Shown piece by piece: positions 51,055 through 59,841 of a stretch of DNA of 64,000 bases. Below the pieces are notes generated by a model, which was not told the DNA's origin, did no database searches, and worked only from the letters and a program-made list of their open reading frames with translations. Position numbers and translations under genes: made by a program. Source of the stretch: Saprospiraceae bacterium (GTDB taxonomy: Bacteria > Bacteroidota > Bacteroidia > Chitinophagales > Saprospiraceae). The stretch is taken from contig JADJLQ010000001.1 in assembly GCA_016709995.1 (NCBI GenBank), positions 3,134,001 through 3,198,000 of the forward strand, read 5' to 3'. The number at the start of each line of letters is the position of its first letter. Position 1 is the stretch's first letter.

Positions 51055-52401
51055 ATGAAAATCATCATCATAGGCAATGGAATAGCCGGAACCAATGCCG
51101 CGCGATACATCCGCAAATACAGCGATCACGAGATCACCATGATCTCGAACGAATCGGACTATCCATTTTCCAGGACTGCCCTGATGTATATCTATATGGG
51201 GCATATGCAGTTTAATAACATCAAGCTTTACGAAGATCAATTTTGGGAGAAAAACAGGATCAACAGGATTAAAGACTTAGTCAAAAAAATAGATCCTTCC
51301 AGCCATACCCTGTTCCTCCTCGGTGGCCTTGAGCTTCACTATGATAAGTTAATCATCGCGACCGGATCCAAATCCAATAAATTCGGTTGGCCAGGTCAGG
51401 ACCTCCACGGAGTGCAGGGGCTATACCATCTTCAGGATCTTGAGACGATGGAAAAAAAGTCAAAAGATATTAAAGCAGCGGTGATCGTAGGCGGAGGCCT
51501 TATCGGTATTGAGATGGCAGAGATGTTTCACAGTCGACACATTCCGGTGACTTTCCTGGTCAGAGAGACTAGCTTTTGGGATAATATCTTACCTGCCGAA
51601 GAATCTGCCATGATCAACCAGGAGATCCTGGAGCATGGGATAGACTTGAGACTTCAACATGAACTTAAAGAAATTCTGGATGATGGAGCTGGCCACGTAC
51701 AAGCAGTCATGACCGCCAGCGGCGAACGAATAGAAGCTGAGTTTGTAGGTCTGACTGTGGGGGTCAGTCCTAATATCGCTTTTCTGAAGGATTCAGGTAT
51801 AGATACAAAAAGGGGCGTGCTGGTCAATGAATATCTACAGACCTCGCAGGAAGACATCTATGCGATAGGAGATTGTGCCGAATTAATGGCTCCCAGGCCG
51901 GGCAGAAGACCGATTGAAGCTATTTGGTATACCGGCCGTATGATGGGACAGACGCTGGCTCATACCATCTGTAGTTCACCACTGGCTTACGACCCAGGTA
52001 TCTGGTATAATTCAGCAAAATTTTTCAATATTGAATATCAGGTATACGGTGACATACCTGCACAATTACCGGATTCCACGGACACACTTTATTGGCAGCA
52101 CCCTCTCAGCAAAAAATCTATCCGAATCAACTTTAATAAAGCTGATCAGGTCGTGACAGGATTCAACCTGATGGGTATTAGGTATCGTCATGAGGTCTGT
52201 GAAAAATGGATTCATACTAATACCCGGATTGAAGAAGTTTTACAAAATCTCTCCCTGGCCAATTTTGATCCGGAGTTCTTTGATGAATATGAACATAATC
52301 TGATTGAACAGTTTCAACGTACTACCGGAAATAAACTGGCACTCAAATCTCAACGCAAACTGGATCAGGTCACCAGATTTTTAAACAAAAAAATATCATA
52401 A
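51055..52401 (+). CDS. FAD-dependent NAD(P)H oxidoreductase (pyridine nucleotide-disulfide-like)
   Basis: 448 residues. N-terminal FAD motif IIIGNGIAGTNAARYIRK (GxGxxG, about 5-20), ATG motif IIATGSKSN (about 101), NAD(P)-binding motif VIVGGGLIGIEMAEMF (about 142-157), and the DVYAIGDCAE-like IYAIGDCAEL (about 268-278, FAD ribityl Asp). The C-terminal part (about 320-448) is longer than in rubredoxin reductase-type members and ends with a charged helix (KLALKSQRKLDQV). It is 4 nt from the NapH-like Fe-S membrane protein gene, so the two are one operon; together they probably move electrons between NAD(P)H and a membrane or quinone acceptor. Confidence 0.9.
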   Translation: MKIIIIGNGIAGTNAARYIRKYSDHEITMISNESDYPFSRTALMYIYMGHMQFNNIKLYEDQFWEKNRINRIKDLVKKIDPSSHTLFLLGGLELHYDKLIIATGSKSNKFGWPGQDLHGVQGLYHLQDLETMEKKSKDIKAAVIVGGGLIGIEMAEMFHSRHIPVTFLVRETSFWDNILPAEESAMINQEILEHGIDLRLQHELKEILDDGAGHVQAVMTASGERIEAEFVGLTVGVSPNIAFLKDSGIDTKRGVLVNEYLQTSQEDIYAIGDCAELMAPRPGRRPIEAIWYTGRMMGQTLAHTICSSPLAYDPGIWYNSAKFFNIEYQVYGDIPAQLPDSTDTLYWQHPLSKKSIRINFNKADQVVTGFNLMGIRYRHEVCEKWIHTNTRIEEVLQNLSLANFDPEFFDEYEHNLIEQFQRTTGNKLALKSQRKLDQVTRFLNKKIS

Positions 52402-52405
52402 GTTT

Positions 52406-53797
52406 ATGGCGATCGAACCCAGCATGGCAATCAATAATGCCGCTAATCAAAACACAATCAACTATCCCAAAAAAATAGCTCTAAGCCTGGTCGGTATAGC
52501 CTGTCTGATGCAGTTAGTCTATTGGTTTAGTTTCAAAACTGATCAGGCTGCTTCCTGGTTATGGATATCGATTTTACTGGCAGTCATAGGGTCTCTTTGG
52601 TACATTCGTCTGCACTACCAGGGCGAATCTCCCGGCATCAAAAACAATCATGTCTGGCATGCTGCTCTCACCAACCGGGGATCCTGGGCATGGGTATTAG
52701 CTATTTTTCTGACCGGATTTTATGTGCTACTGTACTGGTATCCGCAATGGCTGGGTATGGGGTCTGATGGTCAGGCAAACAAAGGATTGGTCGGCTTGTT
52801 TGATCCATTAAGCCTGTTTTTAAAAGGCAAGCCGGCGAGTCAATGGTTTGTGTATGGGACCTTGTATACGCTCCTGATACTACTGATGGGGGTCAAATTC
52901 ATTCACAAATATCGTCACAATAGATACCAGGTCTTTCGTACCATCTCGGTGATGTTTTTTCAGACAGTGATCGCCTTTATTCTTCCGGAGATCCTGCAAG
53001 GCCTCAATATGCCTTACAATGATTTTAAAAATATCTGGCCATTGAATTACTATTTTTTCTTTGACTGGCATATCGACGAATTGATAAAAAATGGAGTGTT
53101 TGGATATTTCATATTATTCTGGGGTATTTTATCCTTCCTGGTTTTTACCCCGATACTGACTTATTTTTTTGGCAAAAGGTGGTATTGTAGCTGGGTCTGC
53201 GGATGCGGTGGCCTGGCAGAGACAGCGGGTGATCCATTCAGACAGTTATCAGACAAGTCTACCCGGGCCTGGAAGATCGAGCGCTGGCTCATCCACGGAG
53301 TACTGGCCTTTGTGGTATTGATGACGGTCGCTGTACTGGTGACCCGTTTTACCGGATTCAGCAATCTGTTTTTGTTCAGTAGTTATCAGTTGAGTTCATG
53401 GTATGGGTTTTTGATCGGAGCTGCTTTCTCCGGAGTTGTAGGGGTGGGATTTTATCCGCTGATGGGTAGCAGGGTTTGGTGCCGATTTGGCTGTCCGATG
53501 GCTGCGTACCTTGGAATCCTTCAGAAAGCAAAATCAAAATTCCGCATTACAACCAATGGAGGTCAATGCATCAGCTGTGGCAACTGTTCTACTTATTGTG
53601 AGATGGGTATCGATGTCAAAGCGTATGCCCAACAAGGCCAGGACATCGTGAGATCGTCCTGTGTGGGATGTGGTATTTGCTCTGCAGTATGTCCTCGAGG
53701 TGTGTTGAGATTGGAGAATGGCAGCCTCGATATAGATACCAGGACGGAGATTAAAAGGACCGTACATGTCAAAGAATCAGAGATAGGCGCACTCTAG
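52406..53797 (+). CDS. NapH/CcoG-like polytopic [4Fe-4S] ferredoxin membrane protein
   Basis: 463 residues. At least five hydrophobic helices (about 24-45, 52-68, 92-112, 158-172, 230-255, then 298-320 and 345-365). Loop Cys motifs: KRWYCSWVCGCGGLAETAGDPF (about 257) and RVWCRFGCPMAAYLG (about 358, CxxxCP), as in NapH/NosR/RnfD-type electron proteins. The C-terminal domain has two ferredoxin-type 4Fe-4S clusters: CISCGNCSTYCEMG and CVGCGICSAVCPRG (about 390-440). Role: transmembrane electron carrier, likely partner of the adjacent flavoprotein. No terminal reductase, nap or nos gene is visible here. Confidence 0.9.
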   Translation: MAIEPSMAINNAANQNTINYPKKIALSLVGIACLMQLVYWFSFKTDQAASWLWISILLAVIGSLWYIRLHYQGESPGIKNNHVWHAALTNRGSWAWVLAIFLTGFYVLLYWYPQWLGMGSDGQANKGLVGLFDPLSLFLKGKPASQWFVYGTLYTLLILLMGVKFIHKYRHNRYQVFRTISVMFFQTVIAFILPEILQGLNMPYNDFKNIWPLNYYFFFDWHIDELIKNGVFGYFILFWGILSFLVFTPILTYFFGKRWYCSWVCGCGGLAETAGDPFRQLSDKSTRAWKIERWLIHGVLAFVVLMTVAVLVTRFTGFSNLFLFSSYQLSSWYGFLIGAAFSGVVGVGFYPLMGSRVWCRFGCPMAAYLGILQKAKSKFRITTNGGQCISCGNCSTYCEMGIDVKAYAQQGQDIVRSSCVGCGICSAVCPRGVLRLENGSLDIDTRTEIKRTVHVKESEIGAL

Positions 53798-53922
53798 AAT
53801 ACACTGCTGGCATAATTCAAAAGATTATACATCTGCTCATTCCTTCGGCAATATCCGAAGAGATTAAATAATAAATGTTTCCTACTTTAGAGGGATCAAT
53901 TGAATAATAAAAATCCTTCTCT

Positions 53923-55284
53923 ATGAAACGACGCAATATGCTCAAAAACCTGGTGGCTGCCTCAGCGGCAGTGACACTGCCTCTCCATCAGGCTTTGGCT
54001 CAATCCAGTGTACCTAAAACAGTAGGACTAGGTACCGTCAAAATCACCGATGTCAAAACCATCCTCACAGCACCCAATGGTATTCGACTGGTGGTGGTTA
54101 AAATCATGACTTCGGAGCCGGGTTTATACGGTATCGGTTGTGCCACGTTTACTCAAAGAGCACTCGTTGTAGCTACTGCGATCGAACAATATCTCAAACC
54201 TTTCCTCATCGGCCGCAATGTCGATGAGATCGAAGATATCTGGCAATCATCTTATGTGAGCTCGTATTGGCGTAATGGACCTGTGCTGTTCAATGCCATG
54301 TCTGGTATCGATATTGCCCTTTGGGATATTAAAGCCAAAAGGGCTAATATGCCTTTATACCAGTTGCTGGGCGGTAAAGTGAGGGCTGGAGCAGACTTAT
54401 ATTACCATGCACAGGGTTTGGACTTTGCAGAACTCGATGAAAAAGTATCTTTTGCAATAGAAAGCGGTTACAGACATGTGCGTATCCAAATGGGTCAAAA
54501 AGGCAATGCCAACTATGGAGTGCATGGTCCTACCGGTACCCCTGCCAGTTCGGTTGGATTACCACCTGAGCAGGCTGGACCGACGGATCCCAAGATTATT
54601 TTTGAGCCTGCAGTCTATGCCCGCCAGGTCCCCAAAATGTTTGAACATATCCGGTCAAAATTTGGCGAAGAAGTAGAGCTCCTGCACGACATGCACGAAC
54701 GGGTACCACTCAATATGGCAGTCAATCTCTGTAAGTCATTGGAAGAATTTCGACCATTCTTTATCGAGGATCCTTTCCCACCGGAAGACAATGAGCACTT
54801 CCGTATATTGCGCCAGCAGACCAGTGTTCCGATCGCTATGGGCGAGCTATTCAATACCCAGCAGGAGTATTTGCCACTCATCAAAGACAAACTCATCGAT
54901 TTTATACGTATCCACATTTCCCAGATAGGAGGTCTTTCCCCTGCCAGAAAAGTGCAGGCACTATGTGAGTTTTTTGGCGTAAAAACTGCCTGGCATGGCC
55001 CTGGCGATGCCTCACCCATCGCCCATGCTGCCCAACTCTCCCTGGAGTTATGTTCATATAATTTTGGAGTCCACGAGGGATATGTCTTTCCGCAAAACAC
55101 CAAGGATGTATTCCCTGGCTGTCCGGAGACTAAAAATGGCTATATGTACGCACAGGAAAGACCAGGTCTTGGTATGGACATTGATGAAAAGCTGGCTGCA
55201 AAATTCCCATTTCCCGAAGGCCATACTTTTGATTATTCCTGGGGGACTACGCGGAGGAAAGATGGTACAGTAATCAGACCTTAA
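53923..55284 (+). CDS. Tat-exported mannonate-dehydratase-like enolase-superfamily enzyme
   Basis: 453 residues. N-terminal twin-arginine-like signal KRRNMLKNLVAASAAVTL with cleavage near QALAQ (about 27); Tat export fits a folded metalloenzyme. The mature part resembles ManD/RspA of the mandelate racemase branch: DIALWDIKAKRANMPLYQLLGG (about 129-150), metal ligands Asp in LLHDMHERVPLN (about 259), Glu in PFFIEDPFPPEDN (about 285), Glu in AMGELFNT (about 310), and HGPGDASPIAHAAQ (about 360) for the catalytic His. ManD proteins dehydrate D-mannonate or gluconate. Export is unusual, as known members are cytosolic. Monocistronic. Confidence 0.87.
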   Translation: MKRRNMLKNLVAASAAVTLPLHQALAQSSVPKTVGLGTVKITDVKTILTAPNGIRLVVVKIMTSEPGLYGIGCATFTQRALVVATAIEQYLKPFLIGRNVDEIEDIWQSSYVSSYWRNGPVLFNAMSGIDIALWDIKAKRANMPLYQLLGGKVRAGADLYYHAQGLDFAELDEKVSFAIESGYRHVRIQMGQKGNANYGVHGPTGTPASSVGLPPEQAGPTDPKIIFEPAVYARQVPKMFEHIRSKFGEEVELLHDMHERVPLNMAVNLCKSLEEFRPFFIEDPFPPEDNEHFRILRQQTSVPIAMGELFNTQQEYLPLIKDKLIDFIRIHISQIGGLSPARKVQALCEFFGVKTAWHGPGDASPIAHAAQLSLELCSYNFGVHEGYVFPQNTKDVFPGCPETKNGYMYAQERPGLGMDIDEKLAAKFPFPEGHTFDYSWGTTRRKDGTVIRP

Positions 55285-55380
55285 TTCGATTTAAATTGGA
55301 AAAATTTTACGCTGATATTTCAGTTGCCCTTTTCAAACCAACTGTAATTCCAGAAATGCACTATAACTGATTTAAACCAA

Positions 55381-56301
55381 TTAATCCACCTTGATCAGTT
55401 TCTGAGTACTTCCGTTGACAGATATCAAATACATTCCACTGTTCAATGATGAAAGATTGAGATTGATATTCTTAGTATTTGAGTTATAATGAATCAGGGT
55501 TCTTCCTGACAGATCTTTGATCAATACCGTAGCATTAGGATCACTCAAGTCAAATTGCAAGTTTGTTCGGACAGGATTAGGATAGATACTCCAGAGATCA
55601 GCAGCTGCCATTTTTAAAATTCGGATAGGTGAATAAGTGAAATCACCATCAAGATCAACCATCTTTAGTCTATAATAGGTCTTGTGAGCAAAGGGATACA
55701 TATCAGTATACCTGATTAATTGGTTTGAATTAATTTGGTCAATAATTTTGATAGTACTCCAATCATTTAGGTTAGAAGATTTTTGAATTTCGACTTGATC
55801 CATAGCAATGACCTGGTATGCTTCCCACTCAATCCTGGCAGCATTCTTCTCCCTAAACACATTAAAGTAGGCTAGCCCGAGAGGTAAGGTAGTATTCACA
55901 TCGATGGTTTGATTACTAATGCCCGGGCCTCCAATAGTAAGGTGAATAGTACTACAAGTGACTGATCCACACTGATTGTTACCAGTGGATGCATTAGAAG
56001 CTATTGCAGTGCCGTTGCCCCCCGTTTTGGGCAAATTAAAAAATATCCCGGAGGCGGAACTGCAATCAATCGTAGCCTGCAAAGTGTATAAGTTGCCAGG
56101 AATATTGCTGCCTGTAAATGTGATGCTGTAAGGTATGTGAACATTGTAGACACCCGAACTGCAACCATTGCTTGGTACTATAGAGATGGCACCAAAAGTC
56201 ACATGAACCGTATAACCATTTGATGAAGGGATATCGACTGCCATGAGTTTTACTGAACTCAATATAAAAATTGAAAAAATTATTGGTAATAGTGCTTTCA
56301 T
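55381..56301 (-). CDS. Secreted protein with T9SS type A sorting domain
   Basis: 306 residues from the ATG at 56301. Signal peptide about 1-20 (VKLMAVDIPS). A beta-rich N-terminal domain (about 25-150; FTGSNIPGNLYTLQATIDCSSASG) has four Cys that may form disulfides, followed by a fibronectin-like stretch (about 160-220, EWEAYQVIAMDQVEIQKSSN) and the C-terminal sorting domain (about 232-306): SIYPNPVRTNLQFDL...LIKDLSGRTLIHY...LNSGMYLISVNGSTQKLIKVD. The last block is the hallmark of type IX secretion cargo, exported to or beyond the cell surface. Function unknown; monocistronic. Confidence 0.9.
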   Translation of the reverse strand: MKALLPIIFSIFILSSVKLMAVDIPSSNGYTVHVTFGAISIVPSNGCSSGVYNVHIPYSITFTGSNIPGNLYTLQATIDCSSASGIFFNLPKTGGNGTAIASNASTGNNQCGSVTCSTIHLTIGGPGISNQTIDVNTTLPLGLAYFNVFREKNAARIEWEAYQVIAMDQVEIQKSSNLNDWSTIKIIDQINSNQLIRYTDMYPFAHKTYYRLKMVDLDGDFTYSPIRILKMAAADLWSIYPNPVRTNLQFDLSDPNATVLIKDLSGRTLIHYNSNTKNINLNLSSLNSGMYLISVNGSTQKLIKVD

Positions 56302-56500
56302 AAAAATTAAATTAATATTAAAAATGCAGATCCTAACTGTTGGGTATTCCGCGGACATGCAAGTTAACAGAATAAAAAATAAATGTCAAGAATGGTCAGC
56401 AGGAGCAAGGCTGATCCAAGAGTCCGCAGGGAAGATAGCAGGATCAAAGTAAATCATCTTCAGTTTGCGTACCCAATCTGACTATGATTGTTTCCAATGC

Positions 56501-57364
56501 TTACCTGATCCGGTGATAGAAAAAATCTGACCGCTTCGACAGCATGTCTACCCCACCATCTACCCAGGCATGGAGGATGTCAGGCGATTTAAAATCATAG
56601 ACTATCCTTTTGGGAAAATCATGTGTATGGTTTTCAAAAACAAAGGTGTTTTTCTGAGCGCTGGTCATTTTAAACCTGGTCGCTTTGCCTTGATTCTGAT
56701 CTTTGACGATGGGTACATAGTATATCCCATCGGATTCTTTGAGCAGGTTGATAGATTCGATCAGGGAGGTATCACCATTGCTGATGCTATAAGTATGGCC
56801 CAGTATATTGTTCGATGAAAGCACAGACCAGGATTCCATGATCTGGCCTCGTGGCGTATTCATCAGCCATTGACCCTGGAGCCATTCAGCCGGCCAGGTG
56901 ACTTCTTTCATGGACGCTTTGGGATCTACTGAAGGCAATTGAGCGATCAGTTCTACCTCAATATTCCGGTCTGGTAAAAACAATTCATTGATGCCGATCC
57001 AGGTAGCCGCGGGATAATCCTGATGGTAGAAGGATTTTCGGATATAAGCATATTTTTTGATAGAATCGATGCTGGTGGTAAATATATTTTCCTTGACCAC
57101 ATTTTGAAAAGTAGCTCCAAACCTTTTGAGATTGTTTTCATGGGTGATGTACACCTTGTTGACCTGGGTAGGAAAATCCCCGGAGGCAGTGACACCGGAA
57201 AAGTAAAGTGTATTGCCCTGCCTCACCACACCTGCATAACCATACACGGTATCCTGAGTGATGATACCCCAATGGTATTTTTCTTTGGGGATGTCAGTGC
57301 TGAGCTGACCAAAGGTGGAACTAATAAAACTTCCAAAAATGAATAGAAGGAGGCAGAACTTCAT
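56501..57364 (-). CDS. Exported RidA domain fused to a DUF6265-like domain
   Basis: 287 residues from the ATG at 57364, with a signal peptide (about 1-20, SSTFGQ). The first domain (about 33-145) is RidA/YjgF-like: YAGVVRQGNTLYFSGVTA, FGATFQNVVKENIFTT and YPAATWIGINELFLPDRNIEVELIAQ. The usual arginine needed for imine deamination in RidA is not obvious at its site (IGINELFLPDRNIEVE retains one Arg). The second domain (about 155-287) begins WPAEWLQGQWLMNTPRGQIMESWS, like the DUF6265 small beta-barrel. The two-domain fusion is unusual, and export of RidA is rare. It follows the 64-residue membrane protein and the thioredoxin-MsrA fusion on the same strand. Confidence 0.8.
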   Translation of the reverse strand: MKFCLLLFIFGSFISSTFGQLSTDIPKEKYHWGIITQDTVYGYAGVVRQGNTLYFSGVTASGDFPTQVNKVYITHENNLKRFGATFQNVVKENIFTTSIDSIKKYAYIRKSFYHQDYPAATWIGINELFLPDRNIEVELIAQLPSVDPKASMKEVTWPAEWLQGQWLMNTPRGQIMESWSVLSSNNILGHTYSISNGDTSLIESINLLKESDGIYYVPIVKDQNQGKATRFKMTSAQKNTFVFENHTHDFPKRIVYDFKSPDILHAWVDGGVDMLSKRSDFFYHRIR

Positions 57365-57401
57365 CCAGCAAATATCAACAAAAAGGGCTTCAGTTGAAAC
57401 C

Positions 57402-57596
57402 CTATGATATTTTATGATACAAAAAGAAGTAAGCAATAATCAGACTGCTAGCTAGTAACCGCAAGTACCAATGTCTTTTCATTGTTTTTCTCATCCTTGA
57501 TTTTGAGCCAATACATACCACCAAATACGTTGGTATGAGGACACTAATGATACCATTGGTCAGTGAAATAATAATAAATACACGAAATTTTGTCAT
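57402..57596 (-). CDS. 64-residue two-helix membrane protein, translationally coupled
   Basis: 64 residues, start ATG overlapping the TGA of the upstream thioredoxin-MsrA gene (ATGA at 57593-57596). Two hydrophobic helices (about 5-28 and 45-62) with a basic loop (SKSRMRKTMKRHW). No family was recognised. The overlap supports a real gene, but the short length leaves doubt. It lies between two periplasmic redox-related proteins in the same direction. Confidence 0.5.
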   Translation of the reverse strand: MTKFRVFIIISLTNGIISVLIPTYLVVCIGSKSRMRKTMKRHWYLRLLASSLIIAYFFLYHKIS

Positions 57597-58564
57597 TTAA
57601 AATTGGATCCCAAATACGCTTGAGATTGACCTTCATCAGGATGTTTTTTGAAGTATTCCAAAGTAAGCTTTTGCCTGGGTGATAGAAATACCGAAGGATC
57701 CTGCTGATGCCCCAGAGCACTATTGATCCGACTGGCTTGTATGGGGAGCATGGATACAAATATATACGGAGTATGACGCAGATAATACTGTGGCTCCTGA
57801 TCTTCCCTAAATTTTCCTTCGAGCTGAATAGCAGGATTGTCCTGGTTCAAACCTTGTATATCTTCCGACCTGGTGTATATCTGACTGGCACATTCTTGCT
57901 TTTTCGCTTCTGCCACCAAGGTCTTAGGGCTGATGATGGTAGGATCAAAATCTACTTTGACTACTTCGTGACCATGCATATATCCGGGTGTAGTGCTTAT
58001 GACCCCATCTAATCGCCCCAATCGCTTTTCTCCTTCCCAGAAACAATACATGCCAAAAGTCAATTGCCGAGTATTCTCTGTAAAAGATTCTCTCAGGAGC
58101 TGAAGGTAAGTTGGGATAAGCTTTTGAGCTGCTTTCAAAGCATTGACCATAGATACAATCACTCCTTTTGGAGAATAATCACCATCCAATCGATGCACCA
58201 AATCATTAAGCTGGGCATCTACGATCCGAACTACCGGATTGTTCCAGGAGGGTTCTTTAAATAATTTAAGCACTCTGCCATCTTCACCACCCTTATTATT
58301 GTGGATCGCCAGAGGTATGAATTCTGTCTCAATAGCTTCTACAATCAACGGATGTTTCATGACCTGAGTGCCATACCGCTGACAAGTAGCACAGCCGGGT
58401 ATCTCCTGGAAGAGGATGAGAATTGGTTTGCCACTGGCTTTAGATTGGGACTGAGCCTGGGCGAGATCACGGAGCCAATGCACATCTCCTAGTTCGACAG
58501 GGTTTTGAGAGAAGCTTATTGTGTGTAAGATAAGGGCGTAGGTCAGTAGAGCCAGGCATTTCAT
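57593..58564 (-). CDS. Exported thioredoxin-like protein fused to an MsrA-like domain
   Basis: 323 residues with a signal peptide (about 1-19, HTISFSQ). The N-terminal half (about 20-160) is thioredoxin-like: SKASGKPILILFQEIPGCATCQRYGTQV, where CATC is the CxxC redox site (about 57-60). The C-terminal half (about 170-260) matches MsrA: GMYCFWEGEKRLGRLDGVISTTPGYMHGHEVVKVDFDP, with YCFW in place of the usual GCFW; the Cys is the sulfenic catalytic residue. The rest is a charged tail. The MsrA domain reduces methionine sulfoxide and the attached thioredoxin could recycle it. I recall a similar Cys/Sec family carrying a VPG(C/U)-type motif at this place, but cannot confirm that here. Confidence 0.82.
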   Translation of the reverse strand: MKCLALLTYALILHTISFSQNPVELGDVHWLRDLAQAQSQSKASGKPILILFQEIPGCATCQRYGTQVMKHPLIVEAIETEFIPLAIHNNKGGEDGRVLKLFKEPSWNNPVVRIVDAQLNDLVHRLDGDYSPKGVIVSMVNALKAAQKLIPTYLQLLRESFTENTRQLTFGMYCFWEGEKRLGRLDGVISTTPGYMHGHEVVKVDFDPTIISPKTLVAEAKKQECASQIYTRSEDIQGLNQDNPAIQLEGKFREDQEPQYYLRHTPYIFVSMLPIQASRINSALGHQQDPSVFLSPRQKLTLEYFKKHPDEGQSQAYLGSNFK

Positions 58565-58782
58565 GATTAAAGACTTTTGATGAGTATAAAGATAAAAGGA
58601 CTTTTGTCACAGATTGATCACAAAGATGGAGTTGAGGTTCATCTCAAACCACTTTTTTTAAATGTAAGAAGTAATTGTTTTTATTCATATGACCTTGAAC
58701 TAAAATGAAAACAAAATGTTAATCAAATCAGAGCTCTTTTTAGGAGTATATTCCATCATCGTAAACAATTAAATAAATCTAT

Positions 58783-59733
58783 ATGTCGCAGAAAAAAATA
58801 ATTACCATTTTTGGTGCTACAGGTGCCCAGGGCGGGGGTCTGGCCCGGGCTATTTTGAATGACAAAAATTCTGAGTTCGCAGTGCGGGCGGTGACTCGTG
58901 ATGCCAACACCGACAAGGCGAAGGCACTGGCTGCGCTGGGAGCAGAGGTAATAGTCGCCAATATCGATGATCCTGAAAGTGTCAAACACGCTATGGAAGG
59001 TGCTTACGGTGCTTACTGTGTCACTTTTTTTTGGGATCATTTTTCACCGGAAAAAGAAGGTATGCATGTCAAGTATATGGCAGATGCTGCCAAAGCGACC
59101 GGTTTAAAACATGTCATCTGGTCTACCCTGGAACATACCCGTCTATGGGTGCCTATCACCGATGACAGGATGCCGACCCTGATGGAAAAGTATACCGTAC
59201 CGCATTTTGATGGGAAAGGAGAGTCAGACCGGTTTTTTACCGAAGCTGGTGTACCTACTACATTTTTGCTGGCTTCTTTTTATTGGGACAATTTGATCCA
59301 TTTTGGTATGGGCCCCAAAAGAGGTGCTGATGGCAAATTATCGATCACCTTCCCCATGGGTGACAAAAAACTATCCGGCATCGCCGGAGAGGATATAGGA
59401 AAGTGTGCCTATGGCATTTTTAAACTTGGTGCAGACATGATTGGAAAACGAATCGGTATAGCCGGAGGCGAACCGACCTGCCAACAAATGGCTGATTCGC
59501 TCACCAAAGCGCTTGGAGAGCAAGTCACTTATAATGAAGTATCTCCTGCGGCTTATAGAAGTTTTGGTTTTCCGGGAGCTGAAGACCTGGGCAATATGTT
59601 TCAGTTTTACCAGGAATTTGAAGAACAATGCACTAAAACTCGGGATGTCAATTTTTCTAAAGAACTCAATCCTGAATTACAATCTTTTGATATGTGGTTG
59701 TCTCATAATATCAGTCGGATGCCTATAAGCTGA
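58783..59733 (+). CDS. NmrA-like NAD(P)-binding protein
   Basis: 316 residues. The N-terminal dinucleotide motif ITIFGATGAQGGGLARAIL (about 6-24, GxxGxxG) and the following VRAVTRDANTDKAKALAALGAEVIVANIDDPESVKHAMEGAYGAYCVT are typical of the NmrA/HSCARG family, which senses NAD(P) redox state or acts as an atypical SDR without the YxxxK catalytic pair. Later sections include VIWSTLEHTRLW and TTFLLASFYWDN. The gene has a strong terminator 28 nt after its stop and appears monocistronic, divergent from the thioredoxin-MsrA gene. Confidence 0.9.
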   Translation: MSQKKIITIFGATGAQGGGLARAILNDKNSEFAVRAVTRDANTDKAKALAALGAEVIVANIDDPESVKHAMEGAYGAYCVTFFWDHFSPEKEGMHVKYMADAAKATGLKHVIWSTLEHTRLWVPITDDRMPTLMEKYTVPHFDGKGESDRFFTEAGVPTTFLLASFYWDNLIHFGMGPKRGADGKLSITFPMGDKKLSGIAGEDIGKCAYGIFKLGADMIGKRIGIAGGEPTCQQMADSLTKALGEQVTYNEVSPAAYRSFGFPGAEDLGNMFQFYQEFEEQCTKTRDVNFSKELNPELQSFDMWLSHNISRMPIS

Positions 59734-59760
59734 TAAGAAAAGAGCTCCGTGGTTCAATTT

Positions 59761-59795
59761 AAAAATGGTCAATTCACCCCGAATTGGCCATTTTT
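59761..59795 (+). terminator. Strong Rho-independent terminator after the NmrA-like gene
   Basis: AAAAATGGTCAATTC (59761-59775) and GAATTGGCCATTTTT (59781-59795) form a 15-bp stem (one G-U pair) with a 5-nt loop, followed by T and an AT-rich tail. The stem could also terminate the convergent gene at 59842 on the other strand. Confidence 0.78.
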
Positions 59796-59841
59796 TATTG
59801 CTCATTATCTACCGATGTTTCGGATTGCCTATGGTCAATAG

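Noticed and set aside
54615..55103. Minus-strand open frame of about 160 codons inside the enolase-superfamily gene
   Set aside because: It lies wholly antisense to a strongly conserved coding region and shows no recognisable motif.
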